Shown: piece after piece, positions 1 to 11,212 of the stretch
Numbering within the stretch: the stretch's first letter is position 1
How the letters are laid out: each line of letters opens with the position of its first letter
NCBI GenBank assembly: GCA_039707655.1
Contig: CM077665.1
Span: 444,291,531-444,355,530 of the forward strand
Direction: 5' to 3'
DNA length: 64,000 nucleotides
DNA from: Elymus sibiricus
Lineage: Eukaryota; Streptophyta; Magnoliopsida; Poales; Poaceae
The notes under the pieces: model-generated
What the model was told of the DNA's origin: nothing
Databases searched by the model: none
The model's input: only the letters and a program-made list of their open reading frames with translations
Made by a program: the position numbers and the translations under genes

Positions 1-346
1 TTTCAACCAGATCAAATCAACTATCACCCAACATGATCCCAAAGGATTTACTTGGCACAAACAGTAATTAAAACATAAAAAACACAATCATAACAGTAGC
101 ATAATTGTGAAAACACTCAAGAACAGAAATAAAAAGGCAAAAATAAATTTTATTCATTGGGTTGCCTCCCAACAAGCGCTATCGTTTTACGCCCCTAGCT
201 AGGCATAATGCATAGATTCAAGTGTTGTCATCTTTAGTTTTTGCTCCATAGGATGCTCTCATGATTGATTCATATGGTGGCTTAATTCTTGTTCTAGGTA
301 AGTGTTCCATACCCTTTCTTAGTGGAAATTGAAATTTAATATTGCC

Positions 347-1324
347 TTATTTCATATCAATCACGACATCTATAGTGCGTAAAAACGGTCTACCAAGTAT
401 AATGGGACAAGACGGATTGCAATCAATATCAAGAACAATAATATCTATGGGCACATAGTTCCTATTTGCAAGAATAAGAACATCATTAATTCTTCCCAAA
501 GGCTTTTTAATAGTAGAATCCGCCAAGTGCAAATTAAGAGAACATTTTTCAACATTGGTAAGACCAAGCACATCACATAGAGATTTCGGAATTGTGGAAA
601 CACTAGCACCCAAATCACATAAAGCAAAGCACTCATAATTTTTAATCTTGACTTTAATGGCAGGTTCCCACTCATCATGTAATTTTCTAGGATTTGAAAT
701 CTCTAACTCCAACTTTTCTTCAAAAGATTTCATCATGGCATCAACAATATGTTTAGTAAAAGCTTTATTTTGTTCATAAGCATGGGGTGAATTTATCATG
801 GATTGTAACAAAGAAATACATTCAATCAAAGAGTAAATATCATAATTAAAGTCTTTGTAATCCAAAATAGTGGGCACACCACTAATTAAAGTTTTGACCT
901 CTTCAAACCCACTTTCATCAATTTTTTCATCAAGATTTTCACCCTCCAAATCATTGGGACGCCTTCTAGCTAAAGTTGACTCTTCTTCAGTCCCTTTATC
1001 ATCAATTTTAATATTACTAAACAAGGAATAAATAGAATAAACACCAATCACTTTAAGATCTTCATCATTTTTATCCTCTAGAGAAACTGGTTTAGCAGCC
1101 ATTTGATTTACTAAAGTAGCTTGTGCGTCAGATCTTTTACCTAGCAGATTTTTAGCATGAGCATACTTAGATTGGAGATTAGAAACTTCTCTACTAATAT
1201 CATCAAGTTGTTTTGTTATGGCATCTAGTACGGTAGAGTGTTCTTTAAGCTCCTTGGTAAAATACTTATTATGCTCAAATTGTGTAGTCATATATTCCTT
1301 GGTACTTTTCTCAATCTCAAGCAA
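347..1324 (-). pseudogene. gag C-terminus plus aspartic protease of Athila-type element
   Basis: This is an open frame of about 325 codons with no proper ATG at its head. The upstream in-frame sequence meets a TGA about 20 codons earlier, and only some 230 bp separate it from the primer binding site, so most of gag has been deleted. The first 80 residues are a helical gag tail rich in Lys, Glu and Gln. The last 100 residues are a retropepsin-like protease: the catalytic motif reads CDLGAS (DLG rather than DSG/DTG, a variant known in Athila-like elements), followed by a VSTIP strand and an ILGRPFL motif near the C-terminus. The protease would cut the gag-pol polyprotein. The fragment cannot act alone because the rest of pol is absent here. 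Confidence 0.75.
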
Positions 1325-1556
1325 AATATTGGGGTAAGGAACATCATAATAATTTCATTGAGGCATCATGACTACGCAAACAAGATTGCAAGCAAACAAG
1401 AGATCTGACGAGAAAAAGGCAAACGAAAAAGAGGGCGAATAAAACGGCAAATTTTTGTGAAGTGGGGGAGATGAAAACGAGAGGCAAATGGCAAATAATG
1501 TAAATTGCAAGGAGATGAAATTTTTGATTAGGAACCTGATAGATGTTGATGATGTC

Positions 1557-1574
1557 TCCCCGGCAATGGCGCCA
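1557..1574 (-). promoter_or_regulatory. primer binding site, tRNA-Asp type
   Basis: On the minus strand the site reads TGGCGCCATTGCCGGGGA. It lies about 10 bases inside the 5' LTR end and matches the 3' end of plant tRNA-Asp at all but one position. It would prime minus-strand cDNA synthesis. The same type of site recurs, more worn, at 17306, 38456 and 49165. Confidence 0.8.
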
Positions 1575-1584
1575 GAAATTCCTT

Positions 1585-3141
1585 TGACGTGGCTTGAGAC
1601 TGCTTCGGTATTTCCCCAAAGAGGAAGGGATGATGCAACACAGCTACGGTAAGTATTTTCCTCAGTTACGAAACCAAGGTTATCGAACTAGTAGGAGAAC
1701 CACACAACACTATGTAAACGGTACCTGCACACAAAGAACAAATACTTGCAACCCGACGCGTAAGAGAGGTTGTCAATCTCTCCACGGAAAAATGATAGAT
1801 TGGTTTGTATTAGATTGGATAAATAGATCGCACAAGAACACAAAATAAAAGATGAAAATAAAAAGTGCAACAAGGTATTTTTGGGTTTTTGGAATAATAG
1901 ATCTGAAAACAAATGAGAAAAAAGATAGATCGGAAAGAATTATATTAAAAGAATAGACCCGGGGGCGTAAATGTCACTAGTGTCTTCTCTCAAGAAAATA
2001 GCACACGGTGGGTAAACAAATTACTGTTGGGCAATTGATAGAAGATCAAATAATCATGACGATATCCAAGGCAATGATCAATATATAGGCATCACGTCCA
2101 AGATTAGTAGACCGAAACGATTCTGCATCTACTACTATTACTCCACACATCGACCGCTATCAAACATGCATCTAGTGTATTAAGTTCATGGAGAAATAGA
2201 GTAATGCAATAAGAACGATGACATGATGTAGACAAGATCTATTCATGTAGGAATAGACCCTATCTTGTTATCCTTAATAGCAACGATACATGCGTGCGTC
2301 GCTGCCCCTTCTGTCACTAGAGAGGACATCGCAAGATCGAACCCATCACAAAACACCTCTTCTCATGGCAAGAAAAATCAATCTAGTTGGCCTAACTAAA
2401 CCAAATATTTGAAGAAGAAATACGACGCTATAAATAATCATGCATATAAGAGATCAAAGAAGACTCAAATAATATTCATGGATAGAAACTGATCATGAAC
2501 TCAAACTTCATCGGATCCCAACAAACACACCGCAAAAAATCATTACATCAAATAGATCTACAAGAGACCATTGTATGAGAATCAAAAGAGAGAGAGAGGA
2601 AGCCATCTAGCTACTGCCTACGGACCCGTAGGTCTATGGTGGACTACTCACGCATCATCGGAGAGGCACCCATGAGGAGGATGAACCCCTCCGTGATGGT
2701 GTTAGATTGGATCTCGTGGTTCTGGAACTTGCGGCGACTGGAATTATGTTTCGTCTCCTCCTCTAGGGTTTCTGGAATTTCTGCGGATTTATAGAGGTGA
2801 GAGGCGGTGGAAAAGACCTCCGTGGGCCCCACGATACATTAGGGCGCGCCAGGGGCCTATGGCGCACCCTGGTGTATCGTGAGCCCCATGGGCCTCCCCC
2901 CAGGTTCTTCCTTGGCTCCCAAGTTGTCTTCTGGTCCAAAAAAAATCTCCAAAAAGTTTCGTGGCATTTGGACTCCGTTTGGTAAACAAGCAAAAAACAA
3001 CAACTGGCACCGGGCACTATGTCAATAGGTTAGTCCCAAAAAATGATATAAAGTTGCTATAAAATGATTATAAAACATACAAGAATGACAATATAACAGC
3101 ATGGAATAATCAAAAATTATAGATACGTTGGAGACGTATCA
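1585..3141 (-). repeat. 5' LTR of the Athila-type element
   Basis: The LTR is 1557 bp with TG...CA ends (minus strand TGATACGTCTCC...ACGTCA). It contains an imperfect hairpin around 2825-2890, in which a CACGATACA arm faces a TGTATCGTG arm across GGCGCGCC-type sequence. Short open frames inside it are not conserved genes. Bases 3142-3146 (acggg) would be the right target duplication, but the left copy lies outside the window. Confidence 0.8.
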
Positions 3142-4410
3142 ACGGGAAAGTGGGCCGCAATGTCAAGTTATGACGTCTACATGGTAGATACCCTCAAGGA
3201 AGATCCTGAGGAGAATCCTAAGGGGAGTTCCAAGCACCGCCACCCCAAGAGAAAACCAAAGGATAACAACGGAAAGAATAATGAACCCACTCCCGTGGAT
3301 AACACGGCTAGCCCCGTTGAAGACCAGAATGGGCAGGCCGAGCCTGCACAGCAAAACGGGCCTATGAGCACACCCGCTGAAGAGGATCCCAAGGAAAAGG
3401 AATGCTCCAAAAGCGGGACCGACGAGGACTACATGCAGGAATCCGAAAATGATAATAGCCTCGGACCCGTTGACTTCGAGGTGCCTGAGAGCCCATCTGC
3501 ACAGATACGCTTTCAGCGTTGGCTAGCCGCAACTGCGCGGACCATGAAGTGAAAACAACAAGAGCTGTACTCTCGCGAAGCCACACTCAATGAGAAGTCG
3601 AACCGGTACTCACGACCGAAGAATACCTCGAAGCACGGCGCACGGCGGCTACGTTGTTTCAATGACAACGCCTACTGTCCGAATTTGAAGACGAGGTGGA
3701 TACTGATCCTTTCACCTACGGCCACAAGGAGCAACCTGATCGTCCGCCTAGAGGACGCGATTGGCCAACGGGGGCATACAAAGAACCTCCGGCGAAGGCC
3801 CGCCCTCACGACAAGAGCCCGGTCGATTATCCCGAGCCTTACGACCTGCGCACTAAAATACGCAGAGAAAGATCACCTCCCCGATCCATATATGGAGTAC
3901 GTGACCATGTGCCCGCCGGCTTGGAGGGGTACGACGCTTGGATAGACAGGCAAGACCGAGCTTGTGAACTAAGAAGAGAGCGGGCGATCGCGAACACCCG
4001 GCAGGATGCGCTCTGATATCAAGCCCCTGCACACCCAGTCTGTTTTACAGACGAGGTCATGGAACATCAGTTCCTAGAAGGGTTTAAACCAACATTATCT
4101 ATCGTTAACATTGCAGTCGAACTGCCCCACATGATCTTCATAGGACTTGAAGGCTATAAATCAAGAGGAACTCAAGCAAGCCCGTGTAACAAAATCACTC
4201 GTTATACAAAGTTTGCACAAACGAAGGATGTCGTGCATGCCCGAGGAGAGGTCCTCATCACGACTAAGCTAACTCAGTATATAGATGAAACACCATTGTA
4301 ATTATCTCACTGATTAATACAGATAGGTAGGCATGACGTAGGGCTATTACCCATTTGGGGGCCTGAACCTGGGTAAAAACCATCATGTCACCTTTATCGC
4401 CGAGTTCCCT
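3142..4410 (+). mobile_element. degenerate gypsy retrotransposon fragment
   Basis: The stretch has gag coding sequence (3160 to about 4095) joined abruptly to unrelated-looking sequence (4096-4310). A piece follows that resembles the 3' part of a gypsy LTR or leader (about 4320-4400, containing CATGACGTAGGGC and GGGGGCCTGAACCTGGGT). No intact LTR pair, primer site or pol domain remains. The order suggests deletion and rejoining of one old element. Confidence 0.6.
3160..4095 (+). pseudogene. broken gypsy gag
   Basis: The frame starts at an ATG (MSSYDVYMVDT) and resembles the N-terminal region of Triticeae gypsy gag proteins: a charged linker rich in Lys, Pro and Glu, an acidic patch, then a helical segment (QIRFQRWLAATART). 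A TGA at 3550 ends this frame. Recognisable gag continues in other frames (from about 3696: PPRGRDWPTG, RRERSPPRSIYG), reaches another stop near 4014, and resumes with a short FTDEVMEHQFLEGFKP stretch that normally precedes the main gag domain. The main domain itself is gone. At least one frameshift and two stops make it non-functional. The family match is from memory of related gag proteins. Confidence 0.6.
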
Positions 4411-5760
4411 TCGGGCACCACCCCCTCTCAACTCACTTCTATGACTATGTCCATATAGTAAGATGAGTGGTATAATTTTTGTCGATAAAACTGTTGTTAC
4501 ATTTTTTTCATCTTCAATTGATATTTAGCCTTCACCTCATACACATGGCAACATCTAATTTCACTACCATCTTCTCCTCCATTGCCTTCATCTTTTCCTC
4601 ATCAATACATGCATTTTCAACTTCCAACTTATTCTTCTCTTCTTCTGCTTACAGTTTATTTAAACCAACTGACCAACAAGGGTTGCATTCTTTTCCCTCA
4701 TGTTCTTACTCCTCAACCATGGTCTACAACTGTTGGAGATCTCTTTGCACAGGTGATGGATTCTCTGAATCATACCAAACAAGGAGATCACAAGCTTCAC
4801 CATTCTCACACATGCAAGAAATGAATATTCTCCTCATGTTAACCCCCTCAAGAGCCAAATTTTAATCGTAACGTGGCCATGGAAGCATTTTATCTTGCTG
4901 TCCACGGTCCACCTCACACATGCAATACCCAATGTCTTCAATGCCCATCGGAACCCTCCCCGTCATTGGTGCTAGAAACCAATCTCATATCAACTCAAAG
5001 AAAAATATAGAAAAATCTTTCTTCGAATCAAATTCCATGAAAATTCTCAAACCATTGTTCCTAAATCGAAAACCCTAGATGTCGAATTAGAGCCTACCTT
5101 TTGCATTAGCAGATGTGTTGTCGCTTGAGGAGTTGGTCCGGAACATGCTCATTTCGTCGCCCAAACTCATGGCCTTCGCGCGCGTTGTCGATGGTGAATC
5201 GACAACGCGGATGTACAACCAACAGACCGACTCAACCGAGAAGGGGAGACAAGCAACATATAGAATCTCCAGCTAGCCATACTAGGCGATGTATCCTACG
5301 TAGCCTTCGATGTCACAACAGTGCGGTGCCTCCATCTCTTCACTCCGTACTCATTCAGTTCTGGCCTGCAAGATGGAGATAGAAGAGAGTGGGGCTCATT
5401 TGAAGGTCATTAAGTAGGGAAGAGATACATTGCCTCAGTGGGTGGCAATTGGTAAAAACCACGCCGAGTTAGCATAGAAACCACGTTGGTTGGGTCGAGG
5501 GACTAAACTTGTCCGGTTTGAAAAGTTCAAGGTACAAGCTGTGTTGTTTAGCTTCGCAAAAAAGTTGTCTGGTTTTGAAGTTGAGGGGCGAAAACTGCGA
5601 AGTCGATATGTCGAGAGACCAAAAATCAACCTTTCCAACTTTCCCCCCCTTGTGGTTATTCTTTTGCTATGTTGCTCGGAGTCAATAAAACGTGCTTTAT
5701 CGAAAAAATTGTAAAAAGAGGATGCGCACAGTATCCCGCACACTCTTATTCCACTGATTG
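4411..5760. other. no recognisable gene
   Basis: 4480-4860 is T/C-rich with poor coding character on either strand. 4900-5400 has scattered GC-rich pieces but no frame that forms a known domain. 5430-5660 contains phrases common in degraded cereal repeats (gagggactaaacttgtccgg). No terminal repeats or target duplications were found. Confidence 0.4.
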
Positions 5761-5866
5761 ACACCATTTGTTCAGGTTGTACATCAGATCAGAACAATCA
5801 AAAGAAAAAACATTAAAATGCGGTGCATTATACATGAAGAAATCTGAACACCACATCCGTGATGTC

Positions 5867-7054
5867 TCATCTTCTGCCCGGCCCGGGCTGAACCCGCTGC
5901 ATCCTAATCTGCTCCCTGAACTTGGCTATGAACTCGTCAGCCTTCCTGTCCACCCCGTCCTCCGGCTCGGACCTCGTTGCCAGCTCGAAAAGTTCTTCGT
6001 CGCAAGAGTTGTCACCTTCCCGCCCCTCCTCGTCTCCCTCTTCGTCGTAGCTGTCTTCCTCCTCGTCGAGTTCATCGTCGCCGTCCCTGGCCATGTCGTC
6101 GCTGCTGAAGGAGCTGTCCGAGGCCGCGGCCATCTCGTCAGCCTCATCCTCCGCGGCCGCTTGATCGTCGGACGGAGCTACAGGATCGTAGCCGGTGAAA
6201 GTGCTCCTCCTCGTTGCCTGGATGGAAGAGTTTGACCGGAACCTGTTTCGTAAGCCCGTGCGTCCGCTCATGCTCATGTCTCCAACCCCATATTCGTTGA
6301 AGCTTCTTGCCCTGGCCTTCCCGAGGCCGCGCGCGCCGTCAAGAAACTGCGGCGGAGGCGGCGGGGGAGGAGGCGAAGACGGCGAGAGGGTCAAGCCGGC
6401 GTCGAGGACGGAGGATGGCGAAGAAATGGCGTGTTCGCGCGCGCTGCCGTATCCCATTCCTTCCTTGGCGACGAGGAACTCTGCTTCTGGTTCTTCATCG
6501 GTGCCGTCGTCGCTTACATTGCCCGGTGCAGATTCTTCGGTCGCCGACGGCTTGAGCTTCCTCACTGGCAGGAGAAGCGGCTTCTCGCCAGCGTTGCCTG
6601 TGTCGGCCACGACGACGAGGGGATCGTCGGGGTAGTACTGCGAGCTCCACGCCTGCACGCCGCCGTCCTTGGCGCCGCTGCTGCCTCCGTTGCCGTTGCA
6701 TCCCTCGAAGACCAGCGGCCCTTGCAGTATCTGGGAGACGAAGGCCTCCACGGACTCGTCGTCGTCAGCGACCTTGGAAGAAGCGGCCACCGGGGGCACC
6801 GCATCGGCGTCGGCGTTCCTCTGGCCGAAGACGCCGTAGGAGATGACGAGGCCGAGCAGGAGGATGTGCGGCAGGTCCCATATCCCGGGGCCCTGGCTCG
6901 TGGGCAGCATCGGCAGCAGCGCCACCACGACGGCGAACAGCACCGCCTTCGCTGCGAGGTTGGATGGGAACAAGAGCTCCAGAGCCCGCTGCAACCACGC
7001 GGGAACCACATCGTTGCCGCCGGTTCTTGGCTGCGCCGGAGCAGGCTCCGCCAT
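5867..7054 (-). CDS. DUF4408/DUF761-like membrane protein, single exon
   Basis: This is an intact 395-aa protein and the only ordinary host-type gene in the window. I chose the ATG at 7054 (MAEPAPAQPR) because the DUF4408-like N-terminus begins there. The frame stays open for 91 more codons upstream, but that part is low-complexity and probably 5' UTR. Residues about 30-50 (NLAAKAVLFAVVVALLP) and 60-76 (LPHILLLGLVISYGVFG) are two membrane segments. The middle is acidic and disordered with an eight-proline run. The C-terminus carries the DUF761 signature (VDRKADEFIAKFREQIRMQR). Plant proteins of this class (cotton-fibre-expressed type) are membrane proteins of unknown biochemical role, so no function is assigned. 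The GC-rich coding sequence with strong third-position GC is typical of a cereal gene. A weak TATA-like CATAAATT lies about 200 bp upstream (near 7258, minus strand). Confidence 0.85.
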   Translation of the reverse strand: MAEPAPAQPRTGGNDVVPAWLQRALELLFPSNLAAKAVLFAVVVALLPMLPTSQGPGIWDLPHILLLGLVISYGVFGQRNADADAVPPVAASSKVADDDESVEAFVSQILQGPLVFEGCNGNGGSSGAKDGGVQAWSSQYYPDDPLVVVADTGNAGEKPLLLPVRKLKPSATEESAPGNVSDDGTDEEPEAEFLVAKEGMGYGSAREHAISSPSSVLDAGLTLSPSSPPPPPPPPQFLDGARGLGKARARSFNEYGVGDMSMSGRTGLRNRFRSNSSIQATRRSTFTGYDPVAPSDDQAAAEDEADEMAAASDSSFSSDDMARDGDDELDEEEDSYDEEGDEEGREGDNSCDEELFELATRSEPEDGVDRKADEFIAKFREQIRMQRVQPGPGRR

Positions 7055-7800
7055 TTCGGGAGAAGATGAAGAAAATTTGTGCGTGACTTGGGGTCTCGGG
7101 CTCCGGAAGGCCGGGTTTGTTTGATCGGCTATTAGGCTAGGCTGTGAGCGCCGAGAAGGAAATCTGGACGGAATGGAATCCGCGCTCTTGCTGGCGAGGA
7201 GAGGAAGCTGCAGACTTGGTCGGGAAGCAAGAGCAACACGGGGCGGAGGCAAAGAATTTATGGGAGCAAGCAAAGGCAAAGCAACCCCAAAGAGAATGGA
7301 AGGGATTATTAATCCTGGCGAGAGCAACGTTCAACTGTGGAGGGAAACCGTGGGAACGTGCTAGATCAAAAATCATCCGGCGACGGAAAAGGACTCGTGT
7401 GCATGGTAATCCCTTGGGGCGGCGGGCGGTGGAGCCGACGGTGGTCCGGGACCGGGCCGGCACAACCGTAGCGTGTGGCGCTTTGCCGAAGGCCGTCGCC
7501 GCCCAAGCCCCAGGCTCTCCTACCTCGGGATATATGTTTTCGACCGGATGAGATTTGCAGGTCTCGTCATGTGGACGGTTCTAGGCTTCGCGCCGTGTTT
7601 GCTGATGAGCTCTTCTGCTTTGGAAGCTTGGACTTTGGAGCAGAGCCGGTGCTGAAAGGACGTACAAGTCCGTCCACTTCTGGGTTGTTCAGTCGCTGGT
7701 TTCAGGCACGCTCCAGAAAAGAGAGTCGTGCTATGTTTGGCTGAATCTTCGGCCCATATATATTTTTATAAGATGTGAATAGGTCTCGACTGACACTTAA
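7055..7800. other. 5' flank of the DUF761-like gene
   Basis: The first part is probably 5' UTR and proximal promoter for the minus-strand gene. The TATA-like candidates on the minus strand are CATAAATT near 7258 and CATATATCC near 7532, and neither is convincing. Plus-strand open frames here (for example from 7144) have no domain and look like chance. Confidence 0.4.
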
Positions 7801-7812
7801 GAGCATCTACAG
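7801..7812 (+). repeat. Harbinger left terminal inverted repeat
   Basis: GAGCATCTACAG directly follows the TAA target duplication at 7798-7800. Its partner is at 9855-9866. Confidence 0.85.
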
Positions 7813-8011
7813 TCGGATTGGCAAATCAGTCCCTATACGTCGGCGGACGCATCCGAACGGCCCCTTATATTTCGCTCCGTGCATCACATACCTCATATCC
7901 GGATTCTTAAATCCATGCACATCGATCATTCGATACTAAACGTCGCACGTAAAATAAATGTTGATACCGAACATAAGAAGTGTTTACATCAAATTTATTT
8001 GAAGTGCACAA

Positions 8012-9352
8012 TCAATCATCTGCTCTTTGATTTCCATTGTGGATCCACATTTGCTCCAACAGATCATTGAGTAGTTGCGTGTGCACGTGATGATTTCGGA
8101 GATTCTGATGCATCTGCAGAAAGTTCATAAGTTGAATTGCATCTTGATCTTCAGGGATTTCAACTTGTTCTTCAGGTGCTTCAAAATCATTGGTTTGGGC
8201 TACACCATCACCCTCATCCTCGACGATCATATTGTGCAAAATAACATAACATGTCATCAGCTGCCACAAAGTTTCTTGTTCTCATATCATTGCAGCCCCA
8301 CGAACAATTCCCCAACGCGCTTGCAGCACTCCGAATGCCCTTTCCACATCCTTCTTAGCCGTTTCCTACATTGTTGCGAAGTGCTTTTGTTTTCTGCCAT
8401 GTGGTTCGGATATGGTCTTCACAAATGCAGCCCATTGATGATATATGCCATCGGCAAGATATTATCCCATGTTGCAGTCTCGGCCGTTGACGGTGTAGTT
8501 GCATGGAGGTGATTCCCCGTTGCAAAGCCTCTTGAACACCGGAGAGCATTGAAGCACGTTGATGTCGTTGTGAGAACCTGACATTCCAAAGAAAGCATGT
8601 CAAATCCATAAGTCATGTGATGCCACCGCCTCTAGTATGATGGTGGCCTCTCTTGTGTGACCTTGGTACATTCCTCGCAAACCTTTGGGGCAGTTCTTCC
8701 ACTGCCAATGCATGCAATCGATTGATCCGAGCATTCCTGGAAATCCCCTGGCCTCTCCAATAGCCAACAACTTCTCCGTATCCTATGCATTTGGCTCTCT
8801 CAGATACTCTGCTCCAAACACCTCCACCACAACACGGGCAAACTTGACAGTAGTCTTCAGGCATGTGCTCTCCCCCATCCTGACCATCTCACCAACGGCA
8901 TCTGCCGCAGTACCAAGTGCAAGCATCCTCATAGCAGCCGTGCACTTCTGCTTGGCAGAGAAAGAGAGTTGACCGCAACAATCCCTTGTGAGCTTGAAGT
9001 AGTCATCGTGTGCCTCCACTCCCTCCACAATGCGCAAAAACAATGGTTTCCGCATGTGAAAATGACAACGAAACCATGGATCATCCAGAAAAGTTGGGTT
9101 CGGAGCAAAGTAATCCTTCTGCAGTAGCTTTGCTCCGGATACCCTATCCCGATTGATGACTCTTTTCCCTTTGATTGAGCCCTTGACATTGAGAATGTGC
9201 TCCACTTACTGGTCCATTTCCTCTTGCAGGCTCATGAACATTATCATATCCACTTCTTCGTCCGAATCCGATGAATCGAAGAACTCATCTTCAATCAATT
9301 GATCAAGCTCCGTCGGTCCATACTCCTCGCCGGACGAAGCATCGGAATCCAT
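8012..9352 (-). pseudogene. Harbinger transposase, six in-frame stops
   Basis: A single frame of 447 codons runs from the ATG at 9352 (MDSDASSGEEYGP) to the stop at 8012 with no frameshift. It is interrupted by six nonsense codons, after DQ, PNA, LWI, NMG, ATM and AMI. Domains in order: an acidic N-terminus, a plant-transposon-protein domain (FLDDPWFRCHF, FSAKQKCTAAMRMLA, then GSIDCMHWQWKNCPKG with a catalytic-type Asp), GSHNDINVLQCSP, and a C-terminal helix (VERAFGVLQARWGIV, YVILHNMIVEDE). The intact enzyme would cut and join the terminal repeats as a DDE nuclease. Loss by nonsense alone, without indels, suggests point mutation of methylated cytosines rather than slippage or deletion. Confidence 0.88.
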
Positions 9353-9880
9353 TGTTTCCCCTAAAAATTTGACCAACATATCCGGTCAGACATTCTGTCG
9401 AACACATCCGGCGCAAGGTAGAGCCAGAGAGTTGCCGGACGTACCGCGATGTCTTCCGGGCCGGCGACGACGTCCTCCGCGGAAAGGTCGGGAGAGATGA
9501 TCCCTCTGACCGAGCGGCCAGGGGGGAGAGGCTACTAGGCGACGGAGCGCGCGTGGCGGCGAAGCTGCGAGACGGACGTCGCGAGGAGGAAGAAGAGAGG
9601 AAAACATGAAATGGATCCGGCAGTTCTGCGGGGTGGATTTGGTGCAATTTGCTGTAGGGTCAGGCTGTCGGGTCCGACGTGGCGGGCGTGCCCGGGTGCG
9701 CCTGGGCTCCCCCATATCCGCCTCATATTTGGGATGGAAATGGGGGGTGCCGGTCAGCCCGGGCGTTTGAGAGGCCCGTCTAGGTCGCATTTTCGTGACC
9801 GGGCAGTGACCGGTCGGCCTGCCCGGGCGTTTGAGACGGGTTTGAGGGGTCAGGTTGTAGATGCTCTAAGTCTGTCAAGT

Positions 9881-10022
9881 CAGATAGTACATAAAAATAA
9901 AATAAAAAAGATTGTACAAATCTTCATGCAAAATCAAAGAAATATAAAACCGACCCAGATAGTACATAAAAAAAAAGATTGTACAAATCTTCATGCAAAA
10001 TCAAAGAAATATAAAACCGACC
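9881..10022 (+). repeat. tandem duplication, two units
   Basis: A unit of about 70 bp (CAGATAGTACATAAA ... ATATAAAACCGACC) occurs at 9881-9955 and again at 9956-10022. The copies differ mainly in the length of an A-rich stretch. It sits just outside the right Harbinger end. Confidence 0.85.
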
Positions 10023-11212
10023 GAGACATTGTCCGAGACTTAGCAAAAATGATTTTTAAAAGCCGGACAAGTAGGCAGTAATCTTATCAGTGAGGCTGTT
10101 AAAAAATGCAAAATAATTTGTAGTAACTTACTACTACTGAACACTAATTATTCAACAATTTAATACTACTTTGGGATTATTTGTTGAAACTATGATTACG
10201 TTAGACCAAGTTACACAATTTGTACTGTAAAATTTTGCCAAAATTTAAACGTGGTACCCCTCAGTGGTGGGATCCTAGGTTCTCCATTGTGGTTCAGATT
10301 TTCACCAGCCATGTCACCGACTCAGTTGGTTCATTGGCGATGGAAAATTGAATTTAAGCTTCTAAGAAAAATTGATCTCAAATCAAATGAAAAAAATAAA
10401 CACGGTATTCAATGTAATTCCCCGTCAATAAATCACAAAATATAGGTAGCATGCGGTGGGTTGAGGTTAGGAGTACGATCCCTAGCTTATGCATCATTAT
10501 TCCAAGGAAAACCCTCTCCCTAAACCGAGTGATTCCAACAACCCATCTATTGTCCTCTCTATGCGCCATGTGCCCATGTGGGGCACACACCACCGCTCCC
10601 ATTCTTATCTGAAACGAAGTGTGAATGCATCTAGTGCCCTTGGAGGGTTTTGGATGATTATGATAAAATAGTTAATGGAGTAATGTGTTTGTGAGTATAC
10701 ACAAGTGAATGTCTGCAGAGATGAATATGAAGCGTAGTGGGGACTTCTGTTTTCTAGTTTCATTTCTCTCTTTTTGAATCACAAGAAAAATCATATTATT
10801 AAGGGTTTTTTACATCTGTGCCCCTGGTTCCTTAGTTGTACTCATTCATCCCCACGCTCTTAACTTTTTCTCACGTTTTCCCACTCCCTTGTCCGAAACC
10901 CTCAGAAATGGTCACAGCGAAGGATGCCGTCGGGCCAATGGTTTGACCGTTAACTCTGACGAGTGGGGCCATGTCGGAACGGCTCCTCCTTTGACCATTC
11001 TGACGTGTGGGGCCGCATTGAGACACGTCAGATGGGCTTGTCTAAACCTCGAGTTCGAGCCCTACAGCACCGCGCCGCTCCGCCCCCCCCGCCGCCGTGC
11101 TCCGCCCCCTTCATCGCCGTCATGCCCTCCAACCTCTAACCCCATTCCGCCTCCGCCGCCGTCATGCCCTCCGCCAGATATACCCCCACATCCCCATCTG
11201 GATTAAGAAGTG
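10023..11212. other. no recognisable gene upstream of the Mutator-like element
   Basis: 10023-10800 is AT-rich with no long frame on either strand and no terminal repeats. 10800-11210 becomes GC-rich and CT-rich and may be the promoter and leader of the transposase that follows. I looked here for a Mutator terminal inverted repeat pairing with 14550-15130 and did not find one. Confidence 0.35.

Larger units (their letters stand above)
1..3141 (-). mobile_element. Athila-type (Sabrina/WHAM-like) gypsy retrotransposon, 5' part
   Basis: The element reads right to left and leaves the window at base 1, so its 3' LTR is not visible. In order on the minus strand it has a 5' LTR (1585-3141), a primer binding site (1557-1574), a short leader, a gag-tail/protease reading frame (347-1324) and a noncoding stretch (1-346). 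That noncoding stretch shares a conserved block (CCTAGCTAGG next to TTGGGAGGCAACCC on the minus strand) with two related copies, near 19590-19660 and 50150-50220. No reverse transcriptase or integrase is seen. The Athila/Sabrina/WHAM naming rests on the TGATACGTCTCC LTR start, the tRNA-Asp-like primer site and the DLGAS protease motif. It was not checked by database search. Confidence 0.8.
7801..9866 (-). mobile_element. PIF/Harbinger DNA transposon, complete ends
   Basis: The element is 2066 bp, bounded by inverted termini (GAGCATCTACAG at 7801, TTGTAGATGCTC ending at 9866; 11 of 12 bases pair). TAA target-site duplications lie at 7798-7800 and 9867-9869. The TAA duplication and the plant-type transposase define the Harbinger superfamily. 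A GC-rich subterminal region lies at 9400-9850. Only one gene, the transposase, was found. The MYB-like second gene of autonomous PIF/Harbinger elements is not visible, so this copy was probably non-autonomous even before its transposase decayed. Confidence 0.9.

Noticed and set aside
2763..3017. Overlapping minus-strand frames in the first LTR
   Set aside because: They fall in the GC-rich hairpin part of an LTR and have no conserved features.
6195..7124. Several plus-strand open frames opposite the DUF761-like gene
   Set aside because: They arise from GC-rich codon structure of the minus-strand gene, have no domain and overlap each other in different frames.
7144..7551. 135-codon plus-strand frame upstream of the DUF761-like gene
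   Set aside because: No recognisable domain, no promoter signal, and it lies in the leader/promoter region of the minus-strand gene.
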